From assembly GCA_937902695.1 (NCBI GenBank), contig CALFNI010000663.1:1-7301 (forward strand): a DNA stretch of 7,301 bases, read 5' to 3'. The stretch's first letter is position 1; every line of letters begins with the position of its first letter. Below are positions 5,512-7,301 of this stretch, piece by piece. Under the pieces are notes generated by a model. That model saw only the letters and a list, made by a program, of their open reading frames with translations. It was not told where the DNA came from and made no database searches. Source of the DNA: an uncultured Rhodanobacteraceae bacterium. Its GTDB lineage: Bacteria; Pseudomonadota; Gammaproteobacteria; Xanthomonadales; Rhodanobacteraceae. Made by a program: the position numbers and the translations under genes.

Positions 5512-7301
5512 TCAGCGCGCGGCGCGAGTCAGCGCGCCGCGCACGAGCCGCGCGGTGACGCGCTCGGCGAGCGTTGCGGGATCGGCGAGCCCGAGCCGGC
5601 CGAGCACCGCGTCGGCCTGATCCGGTTGACCCGGCGCAAGCAGCGCGGCGAGCACGCCCGGCCAGCGCCGCCAGTCGCCCGTGTTCTTCCTGAGCCAGAG
5701 CAGCGCCGGCAGGACCTGCCGCTCGATTGCCGTGAAATCGCTGCCGAACGGAGACGTCGGAAAGAGGCCTCGCGCGACGAACGGCTGCATGCGCCCGGCG
5801 AGGTTTTCGGGCGTATTGCGCCGCCATGCCTCCGGGATGCGGAAATCCGCGGCGAGCTTGCCCGCGCGGCGCGCCTCGGCGGCGAGATCCTCCTGGAACC
5901 GCGCGTCGCTGATCGCGAGCATCGCGCGGATGCACGCCTCGTCGCTCTTGCCGCGGATGTCGGCGATGCCGTACTCGGTCACATAGATGTCGCGCAGATG
6001 CCGCGGGATCGTCGTGTGGCCGTAGTTCCAGCGGATGTTCGATTCCGTTTTCGCGCCGCGCGTGCGCGTCGCGCGCAGCAGCAGTATCGAGCGGCCGCCG
6101 GCGATCGCGTGCGCCATCGCGACGAAGTTGTATTGCCCGCCGACGCCGCTGACGACGCGGCCATCCTCGAGCGCATCCGATACCGCCGCGCCGAGCAGCG
6201 TCGCCATCATGCACGTGTTGAAGAAGCGCGCGTCGCGCCGCTGCATCGCGTCACGCTGCTCATGGCCGCCGTAGAGCTGATTGACATCGGAGACGCGGCT
6301 CATCACGAGGCCGTCGTAATCCTCGCCCGAGAGCTCGCGCAGCCACGCGTAGAACTGCTTCGAACCGAGGAAGAACGCGCCCTTGAGGTAATGTCCGCCG
6401 ACGCGTTTCGCGCCGTCGATCGGCAATCCCGCATCGGCCGCGCGCTGCACGTCGAGATCGTCGTACACCATACGCGTAAGGACGCCGCCGCGGCGCAGGT
6501 GCATGAAGCCGTCCATCACCATTTCGCTCGCGCCGTAGAGCCCGCGCGCAAATGCGCCGAGCCCGCCGTAGCGGGCGACGAGCGGATCGGACGCGGCATC
6601 GTCGCCGCGCAACGCGGCGAGCGCGGCCACATAATCGGCGTTGCGCGCGTGGCGCAGCAGGAGCGCCGCGACGATCGCGTCGGACAACGCACCGATGCCG
6701 ATCTGCAGCGTGCCGCCGTCGCGCACGAGCGCGCTCGCGTGCATGCCGATCGCGTGCTCGACCGGATCGACCGCATCGCGCGGCAGCGCGAACAACGGCT
6801 GCGGCGGCGCGTCGTCGACGATCGTGTCGAACCGGTCCGCGCCTACCTCGGCATCGCCGCCGAGGAACGGCAGGTCCGGATGCACGACGCCGACGAGCAG
6901 CGGCTTGGCCCCGCCGGCGGCGGCGATCGCGTCGAGCACGTCGAGCGTCACGTCCGGATTGCACGAAAGGCTGTAGCGCGCGCCGCGCCGCGCGACGAGC
7001 TGCACGATCGCATGCAGACCGGCCGAATCGGCCAGATCGCGCGCGACCTGCGTGTAGTTGATGCTCGCGTAATCGCGCTGCGCCTTCGCGGCGTGCAGCA
7101 TCGCGCCGGACAGGAAGTAGAACTCCTGGATGCGCACGTTGTCCGGCACGCGATCGGCCTTGAGATCGATCACGTAGTCCAGGCGCGGATAATTCTCGCC
7201 GAACTGCCGCGCAAGGAACGGGCCGAGGAAGCGCCGCTCCAGATCGCTGCCTGCCGCCGGCACGTCGACTTGCGCGAGGCGTTCGAAACCGATCCAGAAA
7301 T
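5512..7301 (-). CDS. Acetyl-CoA hydrolase / CoA-transferase family protein (5' end outside window)
   Basis: The open frame runs off the right edge. In-frame residues FWIGFERLAQVD precede the GTG at 7263, so that GTG is probably internal. Residues are numbered from it (583 to the stop). The family is class I CoA-transferase, including yeast Ach1 and bacterial succinyl-CoA:acetate CoA-transferases, which move CoA between acyl groups in acetate metabolism. Family features are RIQEFYFLSGAML (44-56), INYTQVARDL (68-77), LQIGIGALSDAI (186-197), the YGASEMVMDGF segment (243-253) and the GVGGQYNF glycine loop (373-380). Glu247 aligns with the covalent catalytic glutamate, usually in a H-[ST]-E-M context. 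The C-terminal AcetylCoA_hyd_C-like domain spans about 290-510, followed by a further Ala/Arg-rich tail of about 70 residues. With the missing start it is longer than the usual 500-residue family members. Substrate cannot be told: hydrolase and acetate, succinate or butyrate transferase activities all share this fold. It converges on the delta-60 gene with a 7-base gap. Expected location is the cytoplasm. Confidence 0.9.
   Translation of the reverse strand, partial: FWIGFERLAQVDVPAAGSDLERRFLGPFLARQFGENYPRLDYVIDLKADRVPDNVRIQEFYFLSGAMLHAAKAQRDYASINYTQVARDLADSAGLHAIVQLVARRGARYSLSCNPDVTLDVLDAIAAAGGAKPLLVGVVHPDLPFLGGDAEVGADRFDTIVDDAPPQPLFALPRDAVDPVEHAIGMHASALVRDGGTLQIGIGALSDAIVAALLLRHARNADYVAALAALRGDDAASDPLVARYGGLGAFARGLYGASEMVMDGFMHLRRGGVLTRMVYDDLDVQRAADAGLPIDGAKRVGGHYLKGAFFLGSKQFYAWLRELSGEDYDGLVMSRVSDVNQLYGGHEQRDAMQRRDARFFNTCMMATLLGAAVSDALEDGRVVSGVGGQYNFVAMAHAIAGGRSILLLRATRTRGAKTESNIRWNYGHTTIPRHLRDIYVTEYGIADIRGKSDEACIRAMLAISDARFQEDLAAEARRAGKLAADFRIPEAWRRNTPENLAGRMQPFVARGLFPTSPFGSDFTAIERQVLPALLWLRKNTGDWRRWPGVLAALLAPGQPDQADAVLGRLGLADPATLAERVTARLVRGALTRAAR
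5517..5542. terminator. GC-rich hairpin at the convergent gene junction, possible terminator
   Basis: GCGCGGCGCG (5517-5526) and CGCGCCGCGC (5533-5542) form a perfect 10-bp stem with a 6-base loop, 13 bases beyond the stop of the delta-60 gene and inside the last codons of the acyl-CoA gene. There is no T-tract on either strand, so it is not a classical intrinsic terminator. Its position between two converging genes is the main argument for a role in ending or stabilising transcripts. Confidence 0.35.

Noticed and set aside
1..7301. Novel defence system, mobile element or CRISPR array
   Set aside because: All coding space is accounted for by ordinary gene families or fragments. There are no terminal repeats, integrase or transposase motifs, spacer arrays, or shifts in base composition.

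Overview
The window is very GC-rich and almost fully coding, with G or C at nearly every third codon position. It suggests a proteobacterial chromosome. The IspG at the left edge has the segments typical of Betaproteobacteria and Xanthomonadales rather than the shorter enteric form. I cannot place the organism more precisely. I see no RNA gene, insertion sequence, CRISPR array or phage gene, and no gene-free stretch longer than about 100 bases.

Layout, left to right. (1) Positions 1-784, minus strand: the first 261 codons of ispG, an iron-sulfur enzyme of the MEP isoprenoid pathway; its 3' end lies outside the window. (2) Positions 792-2525, minus strand, just upstream of ispG and probably in the same operon: one 577-codon reading frame for a protein with a helical N-terminal half and a PilZ-like C-terminal half. 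It is broken by a single in-frame TAG at 1704-1706. (3) Positions 2526-2617: a short divergent promoter region. (4) Positions 2618-4069, plus strand: a FUSC-type inner-membrane protein, perhaps read from a leaderless transcript. (5) Positions 4137-5504, plus strand, with its own promoter-like element and a strong Shine-Dalgarno sequence: a secreted protein made of seven delta-60 repeat units. (6) Positions 5512-7301, minus strand, convergent with the previous gene and only 7 bases away: most of an acetyl-CoA hydrolase/CoA-transferase family enzyme, whose 5' end lies outside the window. A perfect 10-bp GC hairpin sits at the convergent junction.

The genes do not form an obvious single pathway. 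IspG and the acyl-CoA enzyme are metabolic, the FUSC protein is a probable efflux component, and the delta-60 protein is probably exported. The two points most worth a second look are the lone stop codon in the PilZ-like gene directly upstream of an essential-pathway gene, and the delta-60 protein, whose repeats close into exactly seven units from just after the signal peptide to the last residue. I found no convincing undescribed multi-gene system here.
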